A stretch of 44,072 nucleotides of DNA, taken from positions 1-44,072 of the forward strand of contig NZ_CADEAK010000012.1 in NCBI RefSeq assembly GCF_902825225.1, read 5' to 3'. The notes under the pieces were generated by a model. That model was not told the origin of the DNA, did no database searches, and saw only the letters and a program-made list of their open reading frames with translations. This document shows positions 27,471 through 37,298 of the stretch, one piece after another (the first letter of the stretch is position 1; each line of letters opens with the position of its first letter). The position numbers and the translations under genes are program-made. This DNA is from Bartonella vinsonii subsp. berkhoffii ATCC 51672 (GTDB lineage: Bacteria; Pseudomonadota; Alphaproteobacteria; Rhizobiales; Rhizobiaceae).

Positions 27471-27830
27471 ATGAAGAAAAAACCTCCCTGTCGCATCCGC
27501 AAAAGAGCAGATTTCTTGTCTGTACGCACAGGAGAAAAGCGACGTGGTCCTTTATTTTTGCTGGAAGTTAAGTCTTATAAACAAACAGCAGAAATAAAAA
27601 CGCCTCTCGCTGCGCGTGTAGGTTTCACGGTGACACGTAAAAACGGTAATGCCGTCAAACGCAATCGTATTAAAAGACGTCTGCGCGAAGCCGTGAGGGT
27701 TGGTTTAACAGATAACATGGAAGCAGGAACAGACTATGTCATTGTGGCGCGTCCTGATGCACTTCATGCGCCTTTTACATCTTTGATCAGTGAATTAAAT
27801 CGACGAATAAAACCAAAAACAAAACATTAG
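27471..27830 (+). CDS. rnpA: Ribonuclease P protein component
   Basis: Basic 119-residue protein subunit of RNase P, which helps the RNA subunit cut tRNA 5' leaders. The family core is present: [20 protein letters not shown] at the N-terminus and [20 protein letters not shown], then KRRLREAVR, the RNR motif that contacts the RNA. It sits between rpmH and yidC as in most bacteria. The ATG at 27471 has only a weak upstream ribosome site. Confidence 0.95.
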   Translation: MKKKPPCRIRKRADFLSVRTGEKRRGPLFLLEVKSYKQTAEIKTPLAARVGFTVTRKNGNAVKRNRIKRRLREAVRVGLTDNMEAGTDYVIVARPDALHAPFTSLISELNRRIKPKTKH

Positions 27831-27852
27831 CAACGCCAACACGGGTGTACGA

Positions 27853-29691
27853 ATGGAATATAACCGCAATTTCTTTATCGCCATTGGATTGTCTTTCATA
27901 GTGCTTATCGCATGGCAGTTTCTTCACGTTATTCCAAAACAGGCTGAATTACAAAAACAACAAGTCGTTGCGCAGCAATTGTCCAAATCACAATCCGCAC
28001 TTTCCACTCATACGCCAAATTTCTCTGATGCTGCACCAATGCATAGACCAGCATCTATCATTGACCACAAAATGACTCCTGAAATACGGAAGGTTGTGTT
28101 GGCTCAAACAAACCGTATTGCCATCAAAACCAATGAACTAGAAGGCTCCATTAATCTTTTTGGTGCACAATTTGATGACCTTCATCTCAAAAAATACCGT
28201 CTGACAGTAGAGAAGAAATCACCAGAAATTGCTTTGCTAAACCCCAAAGGATTTACAACGACCTACTTGGCCGAATTTGGTTTTACAAGTTCATCTTTGT
28301 CAGCAGAGGCTTTGCCGCAATCTGATACCCAATGGCAAATAGAAGGAGACAATAAAACGCTAACTCCTTCAACACCCGTCACTTTAATTTATAATAACGG
28401 ACAAGGACAGATATTCCGTCGTACCCTTTCTGTTGATGATCATTACATGTTCACTATTGAAGATTCTATCAGTAATGAAGGAGATAAACCGATATATCTC
28501 TCGTCCTATGCCCGCGTTGCACGTGCAGCTCCACCAGAGCACACAAATGCAACCTATTTACTTCATGAAGGCATGATAGGTATTGCAGGTGATTCACTTA
28601 AAACTGAGAAATATAAAACACTAGCAGAACTTGATCCCAATCCTGAGAATGGTCAAAAAAGTATGACTTTTTCTAAAGTAACAGGAGGCTGGATTGGTAT
28701 TACCGATAAATATTGGGCTGTAGCGGTTATTCCTCAACAAGATAAAGAATATACCAGCCGCTTTATTTATTTTGATCGCTTACAAACGCATTATCAATCT
28801 GACTTATTAGGATCACTTCTAACAATTGCTCCCAATGAAACAAAAACTGTTACAAATCGTCTTTTTGCTGGAGCAAAACAAGTTGAAATCATTAACCACT
28901 ATCAAAATGATCTGAAAATTAAGAAATTCGCTCTTTTAATCGATTGGGGTTGGTTTGATTTCATCACCAAACCAATGTTCTCCCTCATTGATATTCTTTA
29001 TAAACAAACTGGCAATTTCGGTATTGCTATTCTTCTTGTCACAGTGCTCTTGAAAACGCTTCTCTTCCCGCTAGCAAATAAGTCTTACAAATCTATGGCG
29101 CGTATGAAACTTATACAACCAATGTTGCTGGAAATAAAAGATAAATATCCTGATGACAGAACCAAACAACAGCAAGCAATCATAGAATTGTATAAAACAC
29201 AAAAAATTAATCCTCTTGCCGGTTGTTGGCCAATGTTGGTTCAATTTCCAATATTTTTTGCTCTTTATAAAGTTCTGTATATTACCATTGAAATGCGGCA
29301 TGCCCCTTTCTTTGGCTGGATTAAAGATTTAGCAGCGCCCGATCCAACGTCCTTTTTTAACCTGTTTGGCTTTTTGCCATACGCAGCTCCAACATTTCTT
29401 ATGATTGGTGCATGGCCTTTAATCATGGGAATAACAATGTTTTTACAAATGCGTATGAACCCAACACCTCAAGACCAAACACAGGCGATGATCTTCGCGT
29501 GGATGCCTGTCATCTTTACCTTTATGCTAGCATCCTTCCCTGTTGGTCTTGTCATTTACTGGGCATGGAACAATATCTTATCGATCATTCAACAAAGTAT
29601 CATGATGAAACGTCAAGGGATCAAAATTGAGCTTTTTGATAATCTTAAAGCCATATGGAAAAAATCACCCAAAAAAGAAATACATGAATGA
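27853..29691 (+). CDS. yidC: Membrane protein insertase YidC
   Basis: A 612-residue insertase that places proteins into the inner membrane, alone or with SecYEG. It has an N-terminal anchor helix (about 6-24, [18 protein letters not shown]), a large periplasmic domain (to about 360) and then the conserved five-helix core. Recognisable core elements are [38 protein letters not shown] with the cytoplasmic coiled coil, [20 protein letters not shown] and the last helix [18 protein letters not shown]. The stop overlaps the engB start (ATGA). Confidence 0.96.
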   Translation: MEYNRNFFIAIGLSFIVLIAWQFLHVIPKQAELQKQQVVAQQLSKSQSALSTHTPNFSDAAPMHRPASIIDHKMTPEIRKVVLAQTNRIAIKTNELEGSINLFGAQFDDLHLKKYRLTVEKKSPEIALLNPKGFTTTYLAEFGFTSSSLSAEALPQSDTQWQIEGDNKTLTPSTPVTLIYNNGQGQIFRRTLSVDDHYMFTIEDSISNEGDKPIYLSSYARVARAAPPEHTNATYLLHEGMIGIAGDSLKTEKYKTLAELDPNPENGQKSMTFSKVTGGWIGITDKYWAVAVIPQQDKEYTSRFIYFDRLQTHYQSDLLGSLLTIAPNETKTVTNRLFAGAKQVEIINHYQNDLKIKKFALLIDWGWFDFITKPMFSLIDILYKQTGNFGIAILLVTVLLKTLLFPLANKSYKSMARMKLIQPMLLEIKDKYPDDRTKQQQAIIELYKTQKINPLAGCWPMLVQFPIFFALYKVLYITIEMRHAPFFGWIKDLAAPDPTSFFNLFGFLPYAAPTFLMIGAWPLIMGITMFLQMRMNPTPQDQTQAMIFAWMPVIFTFMLASFPVGLVIYWAWNNILSIIQQSIMMKRQGIKIELFDNLKAIWKKSPKKEIHE

Positions 29692-30335
29692 CAAAATGGT
29701 CTTCTCTTTCTGGAATTTTTTCTTGCAATTGGATTTTTATTCGTGGTGTGCCTGCAATACACTTTCTTCCACCAGAAGGACCACCTGAAATTGCATTTGC
29801 AGGACGTTCGAATGTTGGGAAATCTTCCCTCATCAACGCACTCGTCCAACAAAAAAACTTAGCGCGGACCTCAAATACACCAGGGCGGACTCAAGAGCTT
29901 AATTACTTTGTACCCGATGGTTTTAGTGGACAGGCAGGAGATCTCCCCCCTATTGCACTCGTAGATATGCCAGGCTATGGTTTTGCAAAAGCACCTAAAA
30001 ATCTGGTTGATGCATGGACGCAACTGATTTTTAGCTATTTACGGGGGCGCACAACCTTAAAACGTGTGTATGTCTTGATTGATTCACGTCATGGAATCAA
30101 AAAGAATGATTCTGATGTTCTCGATCTCCTCGATAAAGCAGCCGTTTCTTATCAGATTATTTTAACAAAAAGTGATAAAATAAAATCGAATATCCTTGAA
30201 AAATTAACCATAACCACAAAAACACAGCTTCTCAAACGTCCAGCAGCCTATCCTGAACTTCTTGTGACATCTTCAGAAAAAGCATTCGGTTTGGAAGAGT
30301 TACGTGCTGCCATTTTGCAAGCAATTGCAGTATAA
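29688..30335 (+). CDS. engB: Ribosome-biogenesis GTPase EngB (YihA/YsxC)
   Basis: A 215-residue GTPase of the TrmE-Era-EngA-EngB group, needed for late large-subunit assembly. G1 [15 protein letters not shown] is near residue 43, the G2 segment [15 protein letters not shown] follows, G3 is [13 protein letters not shown]4 is LTKSDKI and G5 is VTSSEKAFG. Its ATG overlaps the yidC stop, so translation is coupled. Confidence 0.95.
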   Translation: MTKWSSLSGIFSCNWIFIRGVPAIHFLPPEGPPEIAFAGRSNVGKSSLINALVQQKNLARTSNTPGRTQELNYFVPDGFSGQAGDLPPIALVDMPGYGFAKAPKNLVDAWTQLIFSYLRGRTTLKRVYVLIDSRHGIKKNDSDVLDLLDKAAVSYQIILTKSDKIKSNILEKLTITTKTQLLKRPAAYPELLVTSSEKAFGLEELRAAILQAIAV

Positions 30336-30470
30336 TCTTCTTGTACTTAAGGGTTTATTAAACATAACTGTGAGCTTCTGTTAATAATCTTGTACTTCTT
30401 GTAAAGCATCTTTATAAAATTTCCTATCACTTGAAAGAATTCTCATTAACTCTATTTGATAGTGTAGATT

Positions 30471-31163
30471 ATGTTGACACTTTTTCACTCTCCCCTATCC
30501 TCTTCCTCGCGCTTCATACGCCTCATTCTTGGAGAATATGGTGTAACCATTCAACTGATTGAAGAACATGAATGGGCTAGAAGACACGAATTTCTTGCAC
30601 TTAATCCAGCGGGTCAAGTTCCTGTTCTTCTTGATGAACATGAAGTCCCATTATCAGGAGCCTTTGTTATCTATGAATATTTAGATGAAACACACGGGAG
30701 TTTACGACAAGAAAATAAGTTCTTTCCAGAAAATCCTTTAGGCCGTGCCGAAGTCCGTCGTCTTAATGACTGGTTTTTAAATAAATTTGAAAATGAAACA
30801 ATACGCCATATTGTACGGGAAAGAATCTACAAACGTGAAATGCCCCTTGCCATTGGCGGTGGGGCTCCTGATTCACAAATTTTACGCAATGCGCGCGCCA
30901 ATATTCTTCCTCATATGAACTATCTCGATTGGCTCTGCGCATCTCGCGACTGGTTAGTGGGCTCTGAATTATCCTATGCGGATCTAGCAGCCGCAGCTTC
31001 TGTTTCTGTGCTTGATTTTCTGGGAGAAGTTGACTGGGAACAGTCCCCTGCTGCCAAAGACTGGTATATGCGGATGAAATCTCGACCTTCTTTTCGCTCT
31101 CTTTTAACAGATCGCGTACGAGGAATTGTTGCCAGTCCTCATTATACAGATCTTGACTTCTAA
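30471..31163 (+). CDS. GST-fold protein, FzlA-like candidate
   Basis: A 230-residue glutathione S-transferase-like protein. The N-terminal thioredoxin-like domain (LTLFHSPLSSSSRFIRLIL, then NPAGQVPVLLDEHEVPLSG with the cis-Pro) is followed by an all-helical domain with SELSYADLAAAASVSVLDFL. The start lacks the Cys of omega or beta GSTs, with Ser residues instead. The length and the double-Ser N-terminal pattern resemble FzlA, the GST-fold protein that binds FtsZ in Caulobacter and Agrobacterium. I call that a candidate only; an ordinary GST is the alternative. It lies 135 bases after engB. Confidence 0.75.
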   Translation: MLTLFHSPLSSSSRFIRLILGEYGVTIQLIEEHEWARRHEFLALNPAGQVPVLLDEHEVPLSGAFVIYEYLDETHGSLRQENKFFPENPLGRAEVRRLNDWFLNKFENETIRHIVRERIYKREMPLAIGGGAPDSQILRNARANILPHMNYLDWLCASRDWLVGSELSYADLAAAASVSVLDFLGEVDWEQSPAAKDWYMRMKSRPSFRSLLTDRVRGIVASPHYTDLDF

Positions 31164-31692
31164 TCACCTCTCTTGACAAAGAGAAGCACTCTTAACATTA
31201 TAGAGAAATGCTTCTTCATCAATAAAATCTCAATGATGTTACACACACGTATTAGTGTCTTAACTTATGGGGATAATACATCATTTATGAGGTGAATGAG
31301 AACCCTGAAGGCAGGAATATTCTCTTATTTTTTCCTCATTTAATTCCATCTTATAATGAATCAGAAAGCGTTTTCTTGTACATCACAAGCAGAATTGGCA
31401 TATGGATAAAAAGCATTGAAATGCAAAAAACTGTAACAATATTGAAAGCTGGTAAAGAGAAGAAGAGAGCTGTCCTGTTCATCCATGCTACTCAATACAT
31501 AAAACATATTGCGTAATATCCCATTTTTAACTTCTCTAATGAAAACAAAGATTTCCCCATTCTGCATTTCTATCAACTGAAATCCGATAAATTAAAAAAA
31601 CAAAATTTTTCTTTTATAGAGAAAAAGAACCATTGGAAAGAAGATAGGAATTTGCCTATACTACAAAAGTCAAATATCATAAGGAGAGAAAT
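31164..31692. other. Spacer between the GST-fold gene and dapB
   Basis: About 530 AT-rich bases. AGAAGCA (31182-31188) and TGCTTCT (31209-31215) could form a weak hairpin ending the upstream transcript. Frames of 70-75 codons on both strands (31292-31516 and 31361-31576) overlap each other and resemble nothing. No gene called. Confidence 0.4.
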
Positions 31693-32517
31693 ATGCGCCT
31701 TACAGTTGTTGGTGCGAATGGAAAAATGGGACGTGAGCTCATTACAGCTATCCAGCGTAGAGAAGACATAGAACTAAATTCTGTCCTCGTGCGCAAAGGA
31801 TCACCTTTTGTAAACAAAGATGCAAGCACACTCATTGGTTCAGACTTTCTTGATATTCGTATTACTGATGATCCCGAAAGCGCGTTTTCTCATACAGAAG
31901 GGATTTTAGATTTTTCTCAGCCAGAAGCCAGTCTTCTCTATGCCAATTATGCGGCCCAAAAAGGTCTTGCCCATATTATTGGCACAACGGGATTTAGTAA
32001 AACAGAAGAAGCAAAAATTGCAGATTTTGCGAAATATACAACTATTGTGAAATCTGGGAACATGAGCCTTGGAATAAATCTTTTAGCAAATCTTGTAAAG
32101 AAAGCTGCACAAACATTAGAATTTGATGATTTTGATATTGAGATTTATGAAATGCATCACTCTGGTAAAGTCGATGCCCCTTCTGGAACAGCTCTTCTTC
32201 TTGGGCAAGCAGCCGCTGAAGGTCGCAATGTTATGCTCCAAAATGTGTATGTCAGTAGTCGTAATGGCCATACAGGTAAACGCGAAAAAGGAACGATTGG
32301 CTTTGCCTGTTCACGAGGTGGAACAGTTGTTGGCGACCACACTGTTACTTTTGCCGGTCCAAATGAACGTGTTATTCTTTCACATATAGCGCAAGAACGT
32401 TCTCTTTTTGCCAATGGTGCCTTAAAAGCAGCCTTATGGGCACAAAACCATAAAAATGGTCTTTATTCAATGCTTGATGTTTTGGGACTAGACGATCATT
32501 ATCAACAATCCACGTAA
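31693..32517 (+). CDS. dapB: 4-hydroxy-tetrahydrodipicolinate reductase
   Basis: NAD(P)H enzyme of lysine and diaminopimelate synthesis (274 residues). [20 protein letters not shown] is the dinucleotide-binding start. [17 protein letters not shown] and IIGTTGFSK are conserved. [12 protein letters not shown] precedes the substrate-binding signature [19 protein letters not shown] with the catalytic His-His and Lys. AAGGAG stands about eight bases before the ATG. Diaminopimelate is needed for peptidoglycan, which fits a gram-negative cell. It is followed 15 bases later by gpmA. Confidence 0.96.
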   Translation: MRLTVVGANGKMGRELITAIQRREDIELNSVLVRKGSPFVNKDASTLIGSDFLDIRITDDPESAFSHTEGILDFSQPEASLLYANYAAQKGLAHIIGTTGFSKTEEAKIADFAKYTTIVKSGNMSLGINLLANLVKKAAQTLEFDDFDIEIYEMHHSGKVDAPSGTALLLGQAAAEGRNVMLQNVYVSSRNGHTGKREKGTIGFACSRGGTVVGDHTVTFAGPNERVILSHIAQERSLFANGALKAALWAQNHKNGLYSMLDVLGLDDHYQQST

Positions 32518-32532
32518 TGCAGGAAATTCATA

Positions 32533-33153
32533 ATGGAACGCACGCTTGTACTCATTCGTCATGGACAAAGTGAATGGAATCTCAAAAATCTTTTTACCGG
32601 TTGGAAAGATCCCGATTTGACAGAACAGGGAAATACAGAAGCAAAAACAGCAGGAAAAAAACTTAAAGAAGCTGGTTTAAAATTTGATATCGCTTATACA
32701 TCTGCCTTACAGCGTGCACAAAAAACGGCTCAGCACATTTTAGACCAAATGGGACAATCAGATTTAGAACTGATAAAAACTTCGGCATTGAATGAACGGG
32801 ATTATGGTGATCTCTCTGGTTTGAATAAAGATGAAGTGCGCCAACAATGGGGAGAAAAGCAAGTGCAAATATGGCGTCGCTCCTATGTGATTGCCCCCCC
32901 AAATGGTGAAAGCCTACGCGATACTTGTGCTCGCGTTTTACCCTATTATCTTCATCATATTCAGCCGTATATCTTACGTTCTCAAACTGTTTTGATTGCA
33001 GCACACGGCAATTCACTTCGTGCTCTTATGATGGCGCTTGAAGGTCTAAATGGTGAAGAAATTATCTCTCAAGAATTAGCGACCGGCATTCCTATTATTT
33101 ATAGATTTCATTCCGATTCAACAATTGCCTCAAAAACAATCATCACACCCTAA
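32533..33153 (+). CDS. gpmA: 2,3-bisphosphoglycerate-dependent phosphoglycerate mutase
   Basis: A 206-residue glycolytic mutase of the histidine-phosphatase fold. The phosphorylated His is in [12 protein letters not shown] (about residues 5-16). [13 protein letters not shown] and [16 protein letters not shown] follow. The acid-base Glu is in [17 protein letters not shown], and the second His is in [15 protein letters not shown]. It is shorter than the 250-residue E. coli enzyme, as is usual in this alphaproteobacterial group. AGGAAA precedes the ATG, and it is probably co-transcribed with dapB. Confidence 0.93.
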   Translation: MERTLVLIRHGQSEWNLKNLFTGWKDPDLTEQGNTEAKTAGKKLKEAGLKFDIAYTSALQRAQKTAQHILDQMGQSDLELIKTSALNERDYGDLSGLNKDEVRQQWGEKQVQIWRRSYVIAPPNGESLRDTCARVLPYYLHHIQPYILRSQTVLIAAHGNSLRALMMALEGLNGEEIISQELATGIPIIYRFHSDSTIASKTIITP

Positions 33154-33227
33154 ATTTCTAAAATCGTAGTAAGTCCAAAGAATCCAATTCAATCATTTTG
33201 CACTATAGAATAAATTCTATAATTTTA

Positions 33228-33256
33228 TTGACAGAGTTGTTTCACAAGCTTAGATG
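33228..33256 (+). promoter_or_regulatory. Promoter of tRNA-Leu
   Basis: TTGACA (33228-33233) and TAGATG (33251-33256) are 17 bases apart, with the tRNA beginning 10 bases after the -10. The -35 is perfect and the spacing ideal. Confidence 0.55.
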
Positions 33257-33265
33257 AATTTTATA

Positions 33266-33350
33266 GCCCAGATGGCGGAATTGGTAGACGCGCAGGTTTC
33301 AGGTACCTGTGCCGCAAGGCGTGGAGGTTCGAGTCCTCTTTTGGGCACCA
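33266..33350 (+). tRNA. tRNA-Leu, anticodon CAG
   Basis: An 85-base type II tRNA. GCCCAGA pairs with TTTGGGC in the acceptor stem, the D-arm is GCGGAATTGGTAGACGC, and the anticodon loop TTCAGGT lies between CAGGT and ACCTG, giving CAG. A long variable arm and GGTTCGAGTCC in the T-arm follow, with ACCA encoded at the end. Confidence 0.96.
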
Positions 33351-34194
33351 TGTTCTTTTTTATCAAAAATTATTGATTTTCCATATGTTTTTTTAAGTGC
33401 GGGATGTGTAAACAAAGGTTAGGGAATAGGACCTTCAAACATACTGCTATCAGCTCTTTTGCATCACGTTTTATGAAGGGATTTGTTTAAACACTGAAGA
33501 TGTCTAAAATATTTGTATTTTCAAAAAATCAAAACCTTTGAAGATCTCTGTTACCGCATTACAATCATACAGACTTAAAACAAACTTGCCTTTGAGAAAG
33601 ATATACCGTTTTTAAAAATCATCAGAAAAAACGCACCTGAACACGCAACATTCATCAGCCTAAAAGAAGATTAATGCACAAATCATGTTTGTACTCTTTT
33701 ATTTTTGGAATATAATGAAATAAAGCTCTATCATAAATAGGCATTAGAATATCTCAAACAACAGTAAAAAAATTCAGACACCTTGGTTAGCTTTACCAGA
33801 TGATGTCATTATAGCTTTGACATCACACATAAATGAAGCAACACGTAAACACGTACCTCCATCCAACTTATCTTGTGAGAGTAAATCAGAAAACACAGTA
33901 AAATTCTATGGCATATATGTAGCAGTCATAAACTAGAGTATAAGATACACAAGGCTTATGGATGGCAAAAGTTTATTATGAAAAAATTATACTTTTAACG
34001 TTACAGAGAGACATCCCACAAGATTTAAACCAGATCACCCTCTTGAAATTTCATTTGTAGAAGCGGTACGAACAAACTAAGCAATGTCTCGCCCCCATTT
34101 TAGTGAAAGAATTCTCATTTTAACACTCCATATCGTAAGCAAAACAAAAAGTGCTTCCCTATAAGGACAGGAAAAACTGTCGAAAATATTATGA
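33351..34194. other. Degraded sequence between tRNA-Leu and the integrase remnant
   Basis: About 840 bases with stops in all frames. Part of 33960-34190 may be the N-terminal part of the broken integrase (PTRFKPDHPLEISFVEAV reads like an integrase N-domain), but the match is weak. No RNA gene or intact frame was seen. Confidence 0.4.
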
Positions 34195-34706
34195 ATAATA
34201 GAATTTTGAAATTTATGAAGCTGTTTAGATGGATGTTTTTCTTTACTTGGATTTGCGTCGTAGTGATGCGGTACAAATTACTTGGAAAGACGGCTAAAGA
34301 TAATATGATTCACTTAAAAACCGAAAAGAGCCAATTTAAAATAGACTGTTTTTCTTCCCATTTTGCCTGAATGAGCAGGAAAATTCTTAAAATTGGTCCT
34401 ATTGGAGATGAAACATTTATTTGTGGGAAAAGCGGAAAAAAACTCGTTAAAGAAAGTTTTGGCAACTTATCTCGTGAAGCCTGTAATGCGGCAGAAATAA
34501 AAAAACAGCCTATGGATTGAAAAAGTTAGCAGCAACTCGTGCAGAACAATGTTGATGCTACAGTTTCACAAATGAAAGCGCTTTTTGGCTGGACAGCAGA
34601 TAAAATGGCGTCACTTTATACCAAAACAGCAGAGAGAAAACGGCTAGCAATAGAAGCAATAAAAAAGCTTCAAAAAGGTTGGGGGGGAGACCGAAAAATA
34701 ATTTAA
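34195..34706 (+). pseudogene. Wrecked tyrosine recombinase (integrase) beside tRNA-Ser
   Basis: Pieces in different frames line up with the catalytic domain of phage/island integrases. YLDLRRSDAVQITW near 34245-34290 contains the first catalytic Arg. GDETFICGKSGKKLVKESFG and SREACNAAEIKK (about 34410-34505) match the middle. YGLKKLAATRA stands for the usual HGLRKxAATRA, with both His and Arg changed, and MKALFGWTADKMASLYTKTA (about 34571-34630) holds the final Tyr. Several frameshifts and stops separate the pieces, so it is inactive. It points at the 3' end of the tRNA-Ser gene 60 bases on, the usual place for an integrated element. Confidence 0.8.
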
Positions 34707-34765
34707 AAGAATCAAGGGAAGAAAAATCCCTAAGCCTTTGGATAATCTATTGATTTTATTGCGAA

Positions 34766-34856
34766 TGGCGGAGAGGAAGAGATTCGAACTCTCGAGAGCC
34801 TTTTGAGCCCTACTCCCTTAGCAGGGGAGCGCCTTCGACCACTCGGCCACCTCTCC
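34766..34856 (-). tRNA. tRNA-Ser, anticodon GCT
   Basis: A 91-base type II tRNA on the - strand. GGAGAGG begins at 34856 and pairs with CCTCTCC, followed by GCCA at the 3' end (34766-34769). CTCCC-CTGCTAA-GGGAG gives anticodon GCT. The long variable arm and the GTTCGAATCTC T-arm are clear. Its 3' end faces the integrase remnant. Confidence 0.96.
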
Positions 34857-35158
34857 AAGGGAGTGCATAAAGGGTATCAACAGAAAGTTCAAGATATTTT
34901 CTATGTTTTTCAAAAATATCTAAGATTTTTCTCGTTTATTGATCCAAGAGGACCAAAAGTTAACAAAACAAAAATTGTGTTTTTTTTACCACATTTGTCT
35001 GAATAGTACATGAATATCCTTCAAAAAGGTGATTTCATATTTGTATATTTAAAAAAGATCAGTATAGCTAAGATTAAGTATCGCGTATTTTGCCTCTAAT
35101 AAGTTGAGCAAATAATATTCCTAACGAAGAATAAACAACCTTTCATTGGAGATCCTGT
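34857..35158. other. Porin upstream region
   Basis: About 300 bases between tRNA-Ser and the porin gene. TTGTAT (35041-35046) and TATAGC (35063-35068), 16 bases apart, are a possible promoter leaving a leader of about 85 bases. No gene was seen. Confidence 0.35.
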
Positions 35159-36361
35159 ATGAATATTAAATCCCTCTTTTTGAGCTCTACAGCAGCTTTT
35201 TTAGCAATTTCTGGAGCACAAGCAGCTCCAAAACCAATTGCAGAACCAGAGCCTGTAGAATATATTCGCGTTTGCGATGCATATGGTAAAGGATATTTCT
35301 ATATCCCAGGAACAGAGACATGCATGCGTTTGTCAGGAAATGTTCGCGCTGATTTTGTGGGCGGTGATAACGTAGATGCAACAACAGACGCTGAATTAGC
35401 TGCGAAAAGAAAAACCTACAGCGCGTCATCACGATTGACTCTTGTTTTCCAAGCTGCTTCTGAAACCGAATTGGGAACACTTCGTTCCTATGCACGAATC
35501 TACTCTAACTGGAACAATGGAAGAGACAACGCTGGTGCAAAGCTTGCAGCTGCTTACATTGAACTTGGTGGTTTTCGTATAGGTCTTGATGACACAATCT
35601 TTAACAGTTGGACTGGTGGTTATGGAAACGTTCTGAACGATGACAGTATCGCACCAGCAGGTGTAACACGCACAAACTTTATTTCTTACACCTTTAGTGG
35701 TGACACCGGATTTTCTGCTATTATCGGAGCTGAAGTAGGCAATGCTGATGGCCCTGACCCTATCAAAAATACATATTATTACATAGATAAAGATGATAAA
35801 ATCGTTGATGTTCCTGTAGATGGTCTTCCAAGTAAAAGAATAAAGAAATACACTCCCAATATCGTTTTGGGTATGAAGTTTATGCAAAAATGGGGTGGTT
35901 TTTCAACAGTGGCAGCTTACGATGCTTATTACAAAAAATGGGCAGCGAAAGTGCGTATGGATTTCAATGTCAACGATCGTTTAAACCTATGGGTCATGGG
36001 TGGCTACAAAAATAGCGTCGATTACTATACAAAGGATGAAAACAACGTTCTATCACGGCAGAATACAACGATTTACGCAAACTGGGGAGGCAAATGGGCT
36101 GCTTGGGCTGGTGCGACTTACAAGCTTACTCCAAAAGCAGATTTGAACGCTCAAGTTTCTTATAGCGCTGTCAAGACCTTTGCAACTTCTGTAAATATTG
36201 CCTACACGTTGGTTCCAGGCTTCGTCATTACACCTGAATTGACTTATGTCTCTTGGAATGATGATCGCACTCTCAAGGGCGCAAATGATGTTGCACATAC
36301 ACATGCTCTGAAAGGAAAAAGTGCTTTACAAGGTATGATTCGCTTCCAGCGCTCATTCTAA
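35159..36361 (+). CDS. omp43: Major outer-membrane porin, Omp43/Omp2b type
   Basis: A 400-residue beta-barrel porin of the Brucella Omp2 family (Porin_2). Signal peptide about 1-22, cleaved after GAQA. The mature N-terminus shows the family hallmark VEYIRVCDAYGKGYFYIPG with Cys39 and a second Cys at 55 (ETCMRLSGNVRADF). Many amphipathic strands follow, ending in GMIRFQRSF with a terminal Phe for barrel insertion. In Bartonella henselae the equivalent protein, Omp43, is an abundant surface porin reported to bind endothelial cells. GGAG precedes the ATG by seven bases and a strong terminator follows, so it is a single-gene unit. Confidence 0.93.
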   Translation: MNIKSLFLSSTAAFLAISGAQAAPKPIAEPEPVEYIRVCDAYGKGYFYIPGTETCMRLSGNVRADFVGGDNVDATTDAELAAKRKTYSASSRLTLVFQAASETELGTLRSYARIYSNWNNGRDNAGAKLAAAYIELGGFRIGLDDTIFNSWTGGYGNVLNDDSIAPAGVTRTNFISYTFSGDTGFSAIIGAEVGNADGPDPIKNTYYYIDKDDKIVDVPVDGLPSKRIKKYTPNIVLGMKFMQKWGGFSTVAAYDAYYKKWAAKVRMDFNVNDRLNLWVMGGYKNSVDYYTKDENNVLSRQNTTIYANWGGKWAAWAGATYKLTPKADLNAQVSYSAVKTFATSVNIAYTLVPGFVITPELTYVSWNDDRTLKGANDVAHTHALKGKSALQGMIRFQRSF

Positions 36362-36381
36362 TCTTCTTAGATTACACTTTT

Positions 36382-36415
36382 AAAAACTGGCAACACACGT
36401 TGCCAGTTTTTTGTT
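36382..36415 (+). terminator. Rho-independent terminator of the porin gene
   Basis: AAAAACTGGCAAC and GTTGCCAGTTTTT pair perfectly over 13 bases around a short loop (ACAC region), ending in TTTTTTGTTTT. It begins 20 bases after the stop. Confidence 0.88.
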
Positions 36416-37298
36416 TTGGAAGCTCTCTGTGATAATCATAACACCATCTCATACTATTTATGGACTACTATCCCTGCAAAAAGCTGCTTAATATTCCAAG
36501 CAAATGAATCAGATAAAGACTTATAAGTGCCTTCACAAATCTTGCACATTCAATTCAAAGAACACAGATTTTTATCCAAGGTGATTTGTTGTTAAATTGT
36601 CTAGATATCCTCAAAAGTAATGAAAAACGAGCGAGATATCTCTTAAACGTGTTAGACAATGAATCGCAGCAATGCTCTCAACCAAAATGGCTAACCTCAA
36701 ATGCATCACAAGATTCTGGAGAACTTCAGTAATTTTGGGTATGTTGAAAAAATTCCCCAAAGAACAGAAACGATATACATTAAAAAAACAAAAATCATTC
36801 CACTCATATTTAAAGCCCTATGTATGCTTTTTTTACTCTTTTATTTCAATTATTGTTAAGCTTTACTTGCACACTACAAGCACAATACACATAACCTATA
36901 GTTTTTTGCATCAGATATTGTATACATAAATTCATTCTAAAGCGTCACTTTTTCTATACAAACTCTTGAACATCATATTTTCCCCATACACAATGCTCTG
37001 ATTTTACATGCGCCTTGCCTACCTTATGGGGATACATTCACACTGCCGCAGAGGCATTTATTTTTATATTACTTAAAGCCAATTTTAAAGGTAAGCGATG
37101 TGTAAAGAGTTGAGAAAGCAGAATTTTTTAGCTTATCCCTCAAAACCGCATCACTTTTTTTGTTTCATTCATTCTTTTGCAAGGTCATTTTGTTTTCAAA
37201 ACAATCACAATTTTTCTCTTCCAGAGAAACTTCATTGGTAGAAAGCCAAAAAACTCCGCTAAGAAAATCTATATTGTTGCAGCTCCCTCTCTTTAAAA
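36416..37298. other. Spacer between the porin and amidase genes
   Basis: About 880 bases lacking a recognisable gene. One stretch on the + strand (36517-36729, 71 codons, no start) reads IFIQGDLLLNCLDILKSNEK in its middle and could be a gene remnant, but chance is as likely. The rest has stops in all frames. Confidence 0.35.

Noticed and set aside
31292-31576. Overlapping frames on both strands in the spacer before dapB.
   Set aside because: Neither has a convincing ribosome site or any recognisable motif, and they mirror each other.
36517-36729. A 71-codon open stretch without a start after the porin gene.
   Set aside because: Reads somewhat like protein in the middle but lacks a start, a family and continuity; within the range expected by chance in spacers this long.
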